From: Pseudochelatococcus lubricantis
Lineage (GTDB): Bacteria > Pseudomonadota > Alphaproteobacteria > Rhizobiales > Beijerinckiaceae
NCBI RefSeq assembly: GCF_042432495.1
Contig: NZ_JBHLXC010000001.1
Coordinates: forward strand, 372,001-436,000
Length of the DNA: 64,000 nt
Direction: 5' to 3'
The position numbers and the translations under genes are program-made. This document shows, in pieces, positions 1 to 8,066 of this stretch (position 1 is the stretch's first letter; every line of letters starts with the position of its first letter). Below the pieces are notes generated by a model that was given only the letters and a program-made list of their open reading frames with translations, was not told the origin of the DNA and did no database searches.

Positions 1-651
1 GTCAGCGAGGAAGAGAAGGCTGCCTTCCGGGATATGTTCGGCAAGCCGGAAGACCGGATCGTGCTGGTGCCCAACGGCACCGACATTCCGGCGGACCCGT
101 TGCTGGAGCGCGGGCGGCGCGAGGCGCTGAAGGAGAAACTCGGCGTGCACGGGCCGCTGGCGCTCTATGTCGGGAGCTGGCACGCGCCAAATGTCGAGGG
201 CGCGGTCGCGCTCGCCGGCATCGCCCGCGAACGTCCGGAATGGACGTTCTGGTTCGTGGGCAAGATGTGCGCGGCCCCCGAGCTGCGCGCCCGCGATCTG
301 CCGCCGAATGTCTCGCTGCTAGGCCTCGTCGGGGAGGATGTGCTGCAGACGGTTTTCGCCGCCGCCGATGTCGGCATCAATCCGGTGATCGTGGGCGCTG
401 GCACCAACTTCAAGGTCATCGACTACGCCGCCCGCGGCGCGCTCGTGCTCACCACGCCCATCGGCATCCGCGGGCTCGACATGAAGGACGGGGAACACGT
501 GATCGTGGCGGAGCGCGAGCGCATGGCGGAGGCACTGGCGCACATCGCCGGCCGTGGCATGGGCGCCCATGAAGGCATGATCGCCAACGCTTTCAGCCAC
601 GTGCGCGACCACTTCACGTGGGAGACGATCCTGCGCGACGTCGTTGCCTGA
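1..651 (+). CDS. Glycosyltransferase, GT-B fold (family 4-like), 5' truncated by window edge
   Basis: The reading frame is open from the first base, so the start and N-terminal acceptor domain lie outside the window; 216 residues remain. What is present is the C-terminal nucleotide-sugar-binding half of a GT-B glycosyltransferase: VPNGTDIP after the interdomain linker, a Rossmann-type stretch, then GLVGEDVLQTVFAAADV and GAGTNFKVIDYAARGALVLT, which matches the region of GT4 enzymes that holds the donor-binding glutamate loop. Family 4 enzymes transfer sugars to lipid or polysaccharide acceptors at the inner membrane. Acceptor and sugar cannot be inferred from the fragment. It ends 35 bases before the SRP RNA promoter and is not obviously cotranscribed with dnaX. 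Confidence 0.75.
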   Translation, partial: VSEEEKAAFRDMFGKPEDRIVLVPNGTDIPADPLLERGRREALKEKLGVHGPLALYVGSWHAPNVEGAVALAGIARERPEWTFWFVGKMCAAPELRARDLPPNVSLLGLVGEDVLQTVFAAADVGINPVIVGAGTNFKVIDYAARGALVLTTPIGIRGLDMKDGEHVIVAERERMAEALAHIAGRGMGAHEGMIANAFSHVRDHFTWETILRDVVA

Positions 652-686
652 TTGCCGGCGCCTGCTGGGGAAATCGCACCGCCCCC

Positions 687-715
687 TTGCGTTGGCGGGC
701 AGTTTCCCCGATATA
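687..715 (+). promoter_or_regulatory. Sigma70-type promoter of SRP RNA
   Basis: A -35-like TTGCGT at 687-692 and a -10-like GATATA at 710-715 are separated by 17 bases. The predicted transcription start falls near 722, exactly where the 5' strand of the SRP RNA stem begins. The fit of spacing and start supports the call; the hexamers themselves are only moderate matches. Confidence 0.55.
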
Positions 716-720
716 GGGAG

Positions 721-816
721 CGGGAGGTTGGCGTTGGACGTTCCACTCGCCAACCGGGTCAGGTCCGGAAGGAAGCAGCCCTAACGAGACCGGGCGGGTC
801 TTCGTCCAGCCTCCCA
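721..816 (+). ncRNA. ffs: Signal recognition particle RNA (4.5S type)
   Basis: The sequence carries the nearly invariant SRP RNA apical domain: GGTCAGGTCCGGAAGGAAGC at about 757-776, with the GGAA tetraloop and the asymmetric internal loop that binds Ffh. The 5' strand (GGGAGGTTGGCG from 722) pairs with the 3' strand (CGTCCAGCCTCCC ending near 816) through Watson-Crick and G-U pairs, giving one long hairpin of about 95 nt, the size of the short bacterial SRP RNA. With Ffh and FtsY it targets nascent membrane proteins to the translocon. Placement directly upstream of dnaX is usual in alphaproteobacteria. Confidence 0.93.
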
Positions 817-908
817 CCGCAATTCGCCCGCCGGCTCCTGACTGATTTCGGCGGCGTGCGGCCGGGCCACGCTATGATGCCTGCCGTATTCCTCGCCCGG
901 ATGGTGCC

Positions 909-2750
909 GTGACCGCTTCGCCCAACGCCCCCTACCGCGTTCTCGCGCGCAAGTACCGTCCCCGCAGTTTCGGCGACCTGATCGGGCAGGACGCCATGGT
1001 CAGAACACTCTCCAACGCCTTCGAGGCCGGGCGCATTCCGCAGGCGTGGATGCTGACCGGTGTGCGCGGCGTGGGCAAGACGACCACTGCCCGCATCCTG
1101 GCGCGCGCGCTCAACTTCGTCCGCGCGGACGGATCGGGCGGGCCGACCGTGCATCTCGACGAATCAGGCGTGCACTGCGACGCCATCATGGAATCGCGCC
1201 ACGTCGACGTGATGGAGATGGACGCCGCCTCCCACACCGGCATCGACGATGTGCGCCAGATCATCGACGGCATCCGCTATGCGCCGGTCAGCGCGCGCTA
1301 CAAGGTCTATATCATCGACGAGGTCCACATGCTCTCCGAGAAGGCGTTCAACGCCTTCCTGAAGACGCTGGAGGAACCGCCGCCCCACGCCAAGTTCGTG
1401 TTCGCCACCACGGAAATCCGCAAGGTGCCGGTGACCATCCTGTCGCGCTGCCAGCGGTTCGACCTGCGCCGCGTGGAGGCGGCGACGCTGCGGGCGCATC
1501 TCGCGCGCATCTGCGCGGCGGAGGACGTCGCTGCCGACGAGGAGGCGCTGGCGCTCATCGCCCGCGCGGCGGAGGGCTCGGTGCGCGATTCGCTCTCGCT
1601 GCTGGACCAGGCCATCGCCCACGGCGCGGGCCGCATCGATCTCGCCGAGGTGAAGGCCATGCTGGGCCTCGCCGATCGCGGGCGGGTGATCGATCTGTTC
1701 GAGGCGCTGATGCACGGCGATATCGCCACGGCCCTCGCCGAACTCGCCAGCCAGTACGATGCGGGCGCCGATCCGGCCGTGGTGCTCGCCGACCTGGCCG
1801 GCTTCACCCATCTTGTCACCCGCCTCAAGCTCGTGCCGGAGGCGGCGAACGACGCCGCGCTGACCGATGTGGAGCGCGTGCGCGGCGCCGACCTCGCCGG
1901 CAGGCTTTCGGTGCGGGTACTGTCGCGGACATGGCAGATACTGGTCCGGGGGCTGCCGGAGGTGCAGGCCGCGCCGCAAGCGCTGGCGGCGGCCGAGATG
2001 GTACTGGTGCGCCTCGCCTATGCCGCCGACCTGCCCTCGCCGGAGGAGGCGTTGCGCCTGCTGCGCGACAATGGCGCGGGAACCGGAGCGGGTGAACGGC
2101 CCGGCGCGATTTCCGGCGCGGGCAGGGAGGGGGCGCCGTCAGGCGGCGGCCAGCGTCTGGCGCTCGCGACCGTGCGCGCGGAGCCGGTTGCGCTTGCGCG
2201 TCCCCAGACGTCTGCCCGGGCTGAAATGGCCGCCCGGCCTGAGGTATCCGCCCGGCCCGGGGAGGCCGCGCGCGAGGAAATCAGGCTCGCCCGCTTCGAG
2301 GACGTGGTGGCGCTCGCCGGCGAACATCGCGACGTCGGTCTCAAGGCGGCGCTGGAGCGTGACGTGCGGCTGGTGCGCTATGAGCAGGGCGTGATCGAGG
2401 TGGCGCTCGTCCCCGGCGCGAATCCGTCCGTCATCGCCGATCTCGGCAAGCGCCTGCTCGACTGGACGGGGCGGCGCTGGGTGGTGGCGCTCTCGTCGGC
2501 GGAAGGCGCGCCCACGCTCGCGGAGTTGGCGCGCGCCCGCGCTCAGGAGCGGCGTGAGGATGCGCGCGCCCATCCGCTGGTGCAGGCGGTGCTTGCCCGC
2601 TTTCCGGGCGCGACAATCGTCGGCGTGCGTGACATCGTGCAGGAAGCGGAGACCGACACCCACGCCGACGCGGTCGGGGAGGCGAACGCCGGTCTCGATG
2701 ACGATGCCGGCCTCGCACCGGATGCGCCCGCGCCCTATATCGACGACTGA
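909..2750 (+). CDS. dnaX: DNA polymerase III subunit gamma/tau
   Basis: This 613-residue protein is the clamp-loader ATPase of the replicative polymerase. The N-terminus has the DnaX signature VLARKYRPRSFGDLIGQ, a Walker A motif GVRGVGKTT, a Walker B YIIDEVHMLS, and the sensor/arginine-finger segment SRCQRFDLRR. Domain III follows to about residue 370, then an Ala/Arg-rich linker and a tau-type C-terminal region (about 450-560) that contacts the polymerase and helicase. The start is GTG at 909; the sequence from this codon matches the family N-terminus. Of the four zinc-binding cysteines usual between Walker A and B only one remains (near residue 97), with an insertion in their place. No slippery A-rich frameshift site is visible, so a separate gamma form is not predicted here. 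ebfC and recR follow closely, forming the common dnaX-ebfC-recR operon. Confidence 0.96.
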   Translation: MTASPNAPYRVLARKYRPRSFGDLIGQDAMVRTLSNAFEAGRIPQAWMLTGVRGVGKTTTARILARALNFVRADGSGGPTVHLDESGVHCDAIMESRHVDVMEMDAASHTGIDDVRQIIDGIRYAPVSARYKVYIIDEVHMLSEKAFNAFLKTLEEPPPHAKFVFATTEIRKVPVTILSRCQRFDLRRVEAATLRAHLARICAAEDVAADEEALALIARAAEGSVRDSLSLLDQAIAHGAGRIDLAEVKAMLGLADRGRVIDLFEALMHGDIATALAELASQYDAGADPAVVLADLAGFTHLVTRLKLVPEAANDAALTDVERVRGADLAGRLSVRVLSRTWQILVRGLPEVQAAPQALAAAEMVLVRLAYAADLPSPEEALRLLRDNGAGTGAGERPGAISGAGREGAPSGGGQRLALATVRAEPVALARPQTSARAEMAARPEVSARPGEAAREEIRLARFEDVVALAGEHRDVGLKAALERDVRLVRYEQGVIEVALVPGANPSVIADLGKRLLDWTGRRWVVALSSAEGAPTLAELARARAQERREDARAHPLVQAVLARFPGATIVGVRDIVQEAETDTHADAVGEANAGLDDDAGLAPDAPAPYIDD

Positions 2751-2780
2751 GTGACTGACGCACAGGGGAGCACCGTAAAC

Positions 2781-3101
2781 ATGCGCGACATCATGGGATT
2801 GATGAAACAGGCCCAGGGCCTGCAGCAGAAGATGGCCGACGTGCAGGCCGAGTTCGACGCGATCGAGGTCGAGGGCACTTCCGGCGGCGGATCGGTCAAA
2901 GTCGTCGCCACCGCCAAGGGGCTGGTCAAGACGGTGACCATCGACCCCTCGCTCCTCAACCCCGACGACAAGGAGATCGTCGAGGATCTCGTCGTCGCCG
3001 CCCTCAACGACGCGCGGGCCAAGGGCGAGCGGGTGGTGCAGGACCGTATCGCCGATCTGACGAAGGGATTGCCGATCCCGCCCGGCCTGAAGCTGTTCTG
3101 A
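2781..3101 (+). CDS. ebfC: YbaB/EbfC family nucleoid-associated protein
   Basis: A 106-residue protein of the YbaB/EbfC family, small dimeric DNA-binding proteins that coat the nucleoid and are almost always encoded between dnaX and recR. It opens with MRDIMGLMKQAQGLQQKM, a helical stretch, followed by the conserved EVEGTSGGGSVKVVATAKG beta region and a C-terminal GLPIPPGLKLF. The ATG at 2781 is chosen because it gives the family N-terminus and has a purine-rich GGGGAG about 11 bases upstream. An in-frame GTG at 2751, adjoining the dnaX stop, would add ten residues and cannot be excluded. Confidence 0.93.
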   Translation: MRDIMGLMKQAQGLQQKMADVQAEFDAIEVEGTSGGGSVKVVATAKGLVKTVTIDPSLLNPDDKEIVEDLVVAALNDARAKGERVVQDRIADLTKGLPIPPGLKLF

Positions 3102-3113
3102 GGTTCGCGGCCG

Positions 3114-3716
3114 ATGGCCTCGCCCGCCGGTCCTGAAATCGAGCGGCTGATCCAGTTGCTGGCGCGCCTGCCGGGGCTCGGCCCCCGCTCCGCGCGCCGG
3201 GCCGCGCTGCAACTCGTCAAGCGGCGGGAAACGCTGCTCGCGCCGCTGGCGGAAGCCATGCAGCAGGTCAGCGAGCGGGTGAGGGTGTGCTCGGTCTGCG
3301 GCAACGTCGATACGTCCGACCCCTGCGCCATCTGCCGGGACGAGACGCGCGACCCCTCGCTGCTGGTGGTGGTCGCCGACGTTTCCGACCTGTGGGCGCT
3401 GGAACGCGCGGGCGCCGTCCGCGCGCGCTATCACGTGCTGGGCGGCGTGATTTCGGCGCTCGACGGCGTGCGCCCGGACGACCTCAACCTCGCCACCCTC
3501 CACCAGCGGGCCGCTGATCCTGCAGTGCGGGAAGTTCTGCTGGCGCTCAACGCGACAGTCGACGGCCAGACGACAGCCCACTACATCACCGCGATCCTGG
3601 CCGATCTGCCGGTGCGCGTCACGCGGCTCGCCCACGGCGTGCCGATCGGCGGGGAACTGGACTATCTCGACGACGGTACGCTGGCCGCCGCCATCAGGCA
3701 GCGCGGGGCGTTCTGA
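3114..3716 (+). CDS. recR: Recombination protein RecR
   Basis: RecR (200 residues, the usual length) works with RecF and RecO to load RecA on single-stranded gaps. Visible are the N-terminal helix-hairpin-helix (LARLPGLGPRSARRAALQLV), the four-cysteine zinc finger CSVCGNVDTSDPCAIC, and the Toprim domain beginning LLVVVADVSDLWALE and continuing YHVLGGVISALDGV. The gene starts 12 bases after ebfC and shares its direction, consistent with one transcript from dnaX. It ends before a strong hairpin that separates it from the convergent CYTH-CHAD gene. Confidence 0.96.
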   Translation: MASPAGPEIERLIQLLARLPGLGPRSARRAALQLVKRRETLLAPLAEAMQQVSERVRVCSVCGNVDTSDPCAICRDETRDPSLLVVVADVSDLWALERAGAVRARYHVLGGVISALDGVRPDDLNLATLHQRAADPAVREVLLALNATVDGQTTAHYITAILADLPVRVTRLAHGVPIGGELDYLDDGTLAAAIRQRGAF

Positions 3717-3720
3717 CGTC

Positions 3721-3747
3721 CCGGCACCGGTTCCCGACCGGTGCCGG
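3721..3747. terminator. Hairpin between convergent recR and CYTH-CHAD genes
   Basis: A perfect 11-bp inverted repeat (arms 3721-3731 and 3737-3747, loop TCCCG) lies 4 bases after the recR stop and 32 bases beyond the end of the opposing gene. It has no long T-run on either strand, so it may act as a weak bidirectional terminator or as an mRNA end-stabilising hairpin. Confidence 0.5.
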
Positions 3748-3779
3748 CGGGGCGGCTCCTTCGAAAAAGGCTCCGGCTC

Positions 3780-5306
3780 CTACTGCCCGTCGTGCCAGAA
3801 CGGGGGCGTGTCGACGAAAGCACTGTAGGTTTTTTCCGCTCTGGCGAGCAGTTCGCTCTCATGCGCCGCATGTTCCTCGCGCAGTTCCTGCTCGGCGTCG
3901 GACAGCGCCGCGCGCTCGCGGCTGACGGCGATGTCATTGAGTTCGCCCAGCAGGTCCTGCAGCGTCGACATGGCGGACACCGCCGCCTTGTAGCGCTTGC
4001 GCGTTTCCGGCTCGTGGAACAGGCCGGCGAAGAATTCCGCCGCATAGCGCAGCTTCTTCAGCTCGATGCGCACCTCGTGCCGCTCGGGCGGCGTGAGCGT
4101 CGCGAGTTCGGCCCCGGCGGCGATGATTTTCCGGCGGCGGCGGTCGAGCTGCTTGCTGGCGAATTTCCACACCGGCTGCTCGCGCCGTTTCCGTGCGGCC
4201 TTGTCGGGGCTGCGGGTCCAGGCACCCGCCTCGACCCACGCCAGGGCGGCGATCACGGCCCGGGTGCAGCGGCGCGAGGCGATGGCCCGTTGGGCACTGT
4301 CATAGGCGTGCTCGCGCTGCTTGCCGTAGTTCACGAGCAACTCGGCGAAGGCAGGGGCGCCCGCGTGTTCGGCTTTCGCGGGTTCGAGCACGTTCTCGAT
4401 ATAGACGTCGAGATCGCGCGCCGCGCCGAGGCGGTTGGCGATCCAGCGCAATTCACCGCTGATGAAGATGCGCTGGCCGTCGTCAGCGACCTTGCGGAAC
4501 ACCGAGATCGCCGCCCGCAGCCGCCGCAATGCCACGCGCGCCTGATGCACCGCGCCGGAGACGGGCGCGCGCCGCAGCACCTCCTCGTTGGCGAGGAACT
4601 GCTTCAGGCAGGAGCGGGCGATGATCCTGAACGCCTCGCCGGTTGGCGTATCCGGCGCAAGGTCCAGCGACGGCGCCTTGGTGACCGCCGGCTCGCGGCC
4701 GGTGATGAGATCGTAGCCGCGGTCGGACTTGGCGATGTAGCCCGGGCGCACGGAGACGATGGCGGCGATTTCCTGCGCCAGCGCGTACAGATCGGTCGCG
4801 TCGCCCCGCTTCAGCTCCAGCTCCACCTCGGCGAAGCGGCGCGCCCTGCGGCCCACCGACACCCGGCCGTGATCGAGCGCGACCTCGATCCCGGACGCGC
4901 GATAGTCCAGGGGAACGACCTCGCGGTCGACGTTGATGGTGAAGATCGGCCGGATGGCGGTGCGGCAGCGGTCGTCCGCGATCAGCGGCGCGAGTGCGGT
5001 GTCCGCGATGCACGAGAAATCGGGCGCGGTACCGACGACGGGGTGTTCCCATTCATTGCGGTCCATGACCAGCAGGCCGAAATCGCGGGCGCTCTTGACG
5101 GTCTGGATGGTCTGTTCGCCGTCGGCGCGCAGGCGCAGCGAGACGCCGGCTCGGTGCAGGTCGTGCTCGGGCGTGTCGAAATAGGTCGACCGCAGACGCT
5201 TGTGCACGCCGCGCACCGATTGCAGCCGCAGGAACGCCGGGTGGGTCGACAGGCGCTGCAGCGACGCAGGGCTCAATGCCAGCTTGAGTTCAATTTCCTC
5301 GGCCAT
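3780..5306 (-). CDS. CYTH and CHAD domain-containing protein (inorganic triphosphatase-like)
   Basis: The 508-residue protein begins MAEEIELKLAL, which contains the ExExK motif that defines the CYTH triphosphate-tunnel domain (about residues 2-200, with further charged strands such as EVELELKRGD). The C-terminal half (about 215-500) is a CHAD domain: helical, rich in Arg, Lys and His (RVALRRLRAAISVFR, RIELKKLRYAAEFF). Proteins of this arrangement, such as E. coli YgiF, hydrolyse tripolyphosphate, and CHAD domains bind polyphosphate granules; substrate here is inferred from the family. The ATG at 5306 has AGGAG four bases upstream. A longer frame reaching 5549 lacks family similarity in the added part. 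Confidence 0.88.
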   Translation of the reverse strand: MAEEIELKLALSPASLQRLSTHPAFLRLQSVRGVHKRLRSTYFDTPEHDLHRAGVSLRLRADGEQTIQTVKSARDFGLLVMDRNEWEHPVVGTAPDFSCIADTALAPLIADDRCRTAIRPIFTINVDREVVPLDYRASGIEVALDHGRVSVGRRARRFAEVELELKRGDATDLYALAQEIAAIVSVRPGYIAKSDRGYDLITGREPAVTKAPSLDLAPDTPTGEAFRIIARSCLKQFLANEEVLRRAPVSGAVHQARVALRRLRAAISVFRKVADDGQRIFISGELRWIANRLGAARDLDVYIENVLEPAKAEHAGAPAFAELLVNYGKQREHAYDSAQRAIASRRCTRAVIAALAWVEAGAWTRSPDKAARKRREQPVWKFASKQLDRRRRKIIAAGAELATLTPPERHEVRIELKKLRYAAEFFAGLFHEPETRKRYKAAVSAMSTLQDLLGELNDIAVSRERAALSDAEQELREEHAAHESELLARAEKTYSAFVDTPPFWHDGQ

Positions 5307-5814
5307 CGTTCTCCTACCCCCACGACAAGTTCGGCCCTGCCCCGGATGCCGCTTCAACCGAAGTTCCGCTCCGGCTGAAGTCGTCACGCCGGGATACGGC
5401 GCGGTGTCCGGACGATCCTGCACGAACATGAAACGAATACAACGGTTCAGATGTTCTGGGCGACGCTCATCCTGAGCAATTACCACGACAGTTTGGTGAT
5501 CGTGCGATGGACAGGAGTTGTGGCAAAAATGTCGCTTGACAAGCGACATAATTGACGCAAATAGTGAAGCGTGATGAAAGATATACGTATGACAGTATCA
5601 TGACATCTGGTTGCGGTTGTCCGTTGTTGTACGTAGCCGGTCGTTGCTGCGCGTGAGACAAGCATGAGGAAGGGTATCGTCAAGTACCTGGGTTAGCACA
5701 TGGGTGCCGGCGCCCGTCTTCTGTATGCACGACGCGGATACAGGGAATATCGCACAGGGCAGGAAACGGTTTGAGCGATTTTTTACACGCAATCAACCGG
5801 AGGTATTTATCTTG
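5307..5814. other. 508-base intergenic region between CYTH-CHAD gene and small unknown gene
   Basis: No convincing gene is seen. The part after about 5500 is richer in A and T than its surroundings and holds the palindrome described at 5529-5549 and a short ATACGTAT palindrome at 5583-5590. It must contain the divergent promoters of the CYTH-CHAD gene and the small gene at 5815, but no clean -35/-10 pair could be assigned. Confidence 0.5.
5529..5549. promoter_or_regulatory. Perfect 9-bp palindrome overlapping a TTGACA hexamer
   Basis: Arms ATGTCGCTT (5529-5537) and AAGCGACAT (5541-5549) flank a three-base centre, and a perfect -35-like TTGACA (5536-5541) sits on the centre. A dyad on a -35 element is the usual geometry of a repressor operator. 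The matching -10 is weak, so the promoter assignment is tentative. It lies 266 bases before the small gene at 5815. Confidence 0.4.
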
Positions 5815-6042
5815 ATGGCTGAACATGACGCTCAGAAAGACAGTTATGTCGCGGAATGGTCTGCGTCCGCAACAATTCCGTCGGTCGCGATGCAGGCCAT
5901 CTCCGACGCCGCGATCGATATCGCGGACGGGCGTGGGACGAGCCGCTCGACGATCGGCTGGAACAGGCAGCGGGCGCTGGCCGAGCGGATACTGTCAAGA
6001 ATCTACCTCACCGGCTGGAACGACGCACTGCGCTCGTCCTGA
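5815..6042 (+). CDS. Small hypothetical protein, 75 residues
   Basis: I do not recognise this protein. The ATG at 5815 is preceded by GGAGG at 5799-5803, a strong ribosome binding site at a slightly long spacing (11 bases). The product has no signal peptide or membrane segment. It looks like a short, mainly helical soluble protein: an acidic N-terminus (MAEHDAQKDSYVAEW), an Ala/Ile-rich middle and a basic C-terminal half ending ILSRIYLTGWNDALRSS. It is followed by mucR in the same direction after 174 bases. Coding status is supported by the ribosome site and isolated position only; homologue searches would settle it. Confidence 0.5.
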   Translation: MAEHDAQKDSYVAEWSASATIPSVAMQAISDAAIDIADGRGTSRSTIGWNRQRALAERILSRIYLTGWNDALRSS

Positions 6043-6216
6043 GCAACGGGCCGCGCGCTTTCAACCGGGAGAAACGCCGCCTTTCCGGTCAGCGGCACAG
6101 GTCGTCTTTGAAGGGCGGGCGCCAGCGGGGCCCGGCATCCGTCCGCAAGTTCAGAAAATGGAAAGGTCGCTCCCGCCGTCGCGGGGCGGCACAAATCTCG
6201 TGATGGAGTGTTTGAC

Positions 6217-6618
6217 ATGAATACGGTGGAAAGTGCCGACCCGACCATAGCGGAAATTACCCGCTCGGTCGTCAAGTCCTATGTTTCGTTCAACAAATTA
6301 TCTGCCGACGATCTGATCGACGTGGTGCAGGCCGTGCATACCACGCTCGACAGGCTGAGCCAGGGCGCTCCCAAGCCCGAACCCCGCCCCGAGCCCGCGG
6401 TTCCCGTCGAGATATCCATCACCGACGACTACATCATCTGTCTGGAAGACGGCAAGAAGTACAAGTCCCTGAAGCGCCATCTGGCAGCACATTACAAGAT
6501 GACGCCCCAGCAATACCGCGACAAGTGGGGTCTGCCGGCCAATTATCCGATGGTTGCCCCCAACTACTCCGCTACGCGGGCCATGCTCGCCCGCCGCGCA
6601 AGCGGCGTGATGGACTGA
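6217..6618 (+). CDS. mucR: Ros/MucR family transcriptional regulator
   Basis: This 133-residue protein is a MucR/Ros-type zinc-finger regulator of alphaproteobacteria. The N-terminal half (ADPTIAEITRSVVKSYVSFN) matches the oligomerisation region. The C-terminal half holds the prokaryotic zinc finger with ligands CxxD...HxxxH in CLEDGKKYKSLKRHLAAH, followed by the conserved YRDKWGLPANYPMVAPNYS. MucR proteins bind AT-rich DNA with TpA steps in an H-NS-like manner and control exopolysaccharide, motility and surface genes. The ATG at 6217 has GGAG eight bases upstream; a GTG at 6208 would add three residues. The AT-rich gap at 39.8-40.1 kb of this window is the kind of target it binds. Confidence 0.93.
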   Translation: MNTVESADPTIAEITRSVVKSYVSFNKLSADDLIDVVQAVHTTLDRLSQGAPKPEPRPEPAVPVEISITDDYIICLEDGKKYKSLKRHLAAHYKMTPQQYRDKWGLPANYPMVAPNYSATRAMLARRASGVMD

Positions 6619-6806
6619 GTGCAACCATGTCTGCATAAAATATTATACGAACAGTCTGATTCCGTCAGAACGTCCGGCGCTGCAAGGCAAGACACGTGCC
6701 GTTAGCGGGAGGGCAATCCGCCTTCCCGAAAAGGCGCGCCGCGGCACTCGGCACGGTTCCGCGAACAGAGCGTCCGGAAGGCGGCCGTCAGGTGTCTTCA
6801 GCGACG

Positions 6807-6867
6807 AAAAAGCCCATTCCTGCAAAAAGCCCATTCCTGACTGTGCGAATCAGGAATGGGCTTTTTT
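6807..6867 (-). terminator. Strong terminator of rpmF with a duplicated arm
   Basis: A perfect inverted repeat (6824-6840 with 6850-6866; core GCCCATTCCTGA, loop of nine bases) is flanked by A-runs on the left and T-runs on the right, so it can terminate transcription in both directions. It lies 80 bases beyond rpmF. The left arm with its A-run is repeated directly at 6807-6822, so an rpmF transcript can pair its 5' arm with either of two 3' arms, each followed by U residues. The opposite orientation could also stop read-through from mucR. Confidence 0.85.
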
Positions 6868-6946
6868 GATATCGGGCGCTTTATGCTTCCGCCGCGCGCC
6901 TGGGCGGGCGGCGGGAGCGCGTGGCGGCGCCATGTTCGGGACCGGA

Positions 6947-7132
6947 TCAGGCCTCGACGCGCGGCTTCAGGATCTGGCGACCGCGATAGATTCCCGTCTT
7001 GAGATCCACGTGGTGCGGGCGGCGCAGCTCGCCCGAGTCCTTGTCCTCGACATAGGTAGGGTTAGCCAGCGCATCGGCGGAACGGCGGTGGCCGCGTTTT
7101 GCTGGCGAGGTTTTTCTTTTTGGAACGGCCAT
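6947..7132 (-). CDS. rpmF: 50S ribosomal protein L32
   Basis: A 61-residue basic protein beginning MAVPKRKTSPAKRGHRRSAD, the hallmark N-terminus of L32, a small protein of the large ribosomal subunit. The C-terminus (PHHVDLKTGIYRGRQIL) matches the alphaproteobacterial, cysteine-free form that lacks the zinc ribbon of some other L32 proteins. A ribosome binding site GGAG stands seven bases before the ATG at 7132. The transcript ends at the strong hairpin at 6807-6867. mtgA lies upstream in the same direction with a 178-base gap. Confidence 0.96.
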   Translation of the reverse strand: MAVPKRKTSPAKRGHRRSADALANPTYVEDKDSGELRRPHHVDLKTGIYRGRQILKPRVEA

Positions 7133-7310
7133 AACTCAACTCCGATCAATGGCGATGATCCGGCAATCCGGACACAACCCATCCATGTTCAGATTTCAAT
7201 GGGATGCGGGCTTTTACAAGATTCCATCCCGTTTGGCCAGCGTTTTTTGACCGTCGCCGCCGCGATCCGTGACAGCCGGGCGGCGGCGGGGGTCGTTCGC
7301 CGTCCGTGCC

Positions 7311-8066
7311 TTATGGAGCGGGCGCTTCGGCTAGGCAGCCCGCATCCTCATTGGGCATGCGCGCGATCACGGCATTGGCGGCGCGGGCGTGGAAGCGGGC
7401 TGGGCGCGCGGGGTCGCGCTGGCGCGGATTGGGCAGGGCGGTGGCCAGCAGCGCCGCTTCGCGCCGGGTGAGGTTTCTGGCGCTCTTGCCGAAGTAACGC
7501 CGCGCCGCTGCCTCGGCGCCAAAGATGCCCACGCCCCATTCCGCGATGTTGAGATAGTTCTCCATCATCCGCCGCTTCGACCAGATCGCGTCCGCGTAGA
7601 GCGCGAGCGGCACTTCCAGCCCCTTGCGCACGTAGGAGCGACCCGGCCACAGCACGAGGTTCTTGACGGTTTGCATGGGAATGGTGGAGGCGCCGCGCGC
7701 CGGCCCGTCGTCGCCTGCATCGCCGATCACCTGCCGCAGCGCGCCCCAGTCGACGCCCCCGTGCAGGCAGAAGCGCGAATCTTCCGAGGCGATGACGGCC
7801 TGCGGCAGTGCCGGCGCGATGTCGGCGAGCGCGACCCATTCCCGCTCCGCCGGCTGCAGCGTGAGCCAGCGCCCCAGCATCAGCGTGGAGACGGGTGGGA
7901 CGACGCCGTACAGGAGTAGTAGCAGAAGCGGCAGGGCGGCGGTCGCCAGACCGGCGAGGACGAGCCAGCGCAGAACGCGCCGCAGCCTGCCGCCGGTCGC
8001 CGCCGGGCGCGTTTTCCGGCGTGGCGTCACTGTTTCCTTCCTCGTCGCGGTCTCCCCCCTTGCCAT
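7311..8066 (-). CDS. mtgA: Monofunctional biosynthetic peptidoglycan transglycosylase
   Basis: This 251-residue membrane-anchored glycosyltransferase (GT51) polymerises lipid II into glycan strands without a transpeptidase domain. After a basic cytoplasmic N-terminus there is one membrane segment at about residues 32-55 (Leu-rich), then the GT51 motifs in order: ASEDSRFCLHGGVDW with the catalytic glutamate, RGASTIPMQTVKNL, KRRMMENYLNIAEWG with the second glutamate, and RREAALLATALPNP. Length is typical. The ATG at 8066 follows GGAAGGG. In Rhizobiales mtgA commonly neighbours rpmF and a prenyl synthase gene, as here. Confidence 0.95.
   Translation of the reverse strand: MARGETATRKETVTPRRKTRPAATGGRLRRVLRWLVLAGLATAALPLLLLLLYGVVPPVSTLMLGRWLTLQPAEREWVALADIAPALPQAVIASEDSRFCLHGGVDWGALRQVIGDAGDDGPARGASTIPMQTVKNLVLWPGRSYVRKGLEVPLALYADAIWSKRRMMENYLNIAEWGVGIFGAEAAARRYFGKSARNLTRREAALLATALPNPRQRDPARPARFHARAANAVIARMPNEDAGCLAEAPAP

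Noticed and set aside
909..2750. Programmed frameshift producing a short gamma form of DnaX
   Set aside because: There is no A-rich slippery heptamer with a following hairpin in the expected place.
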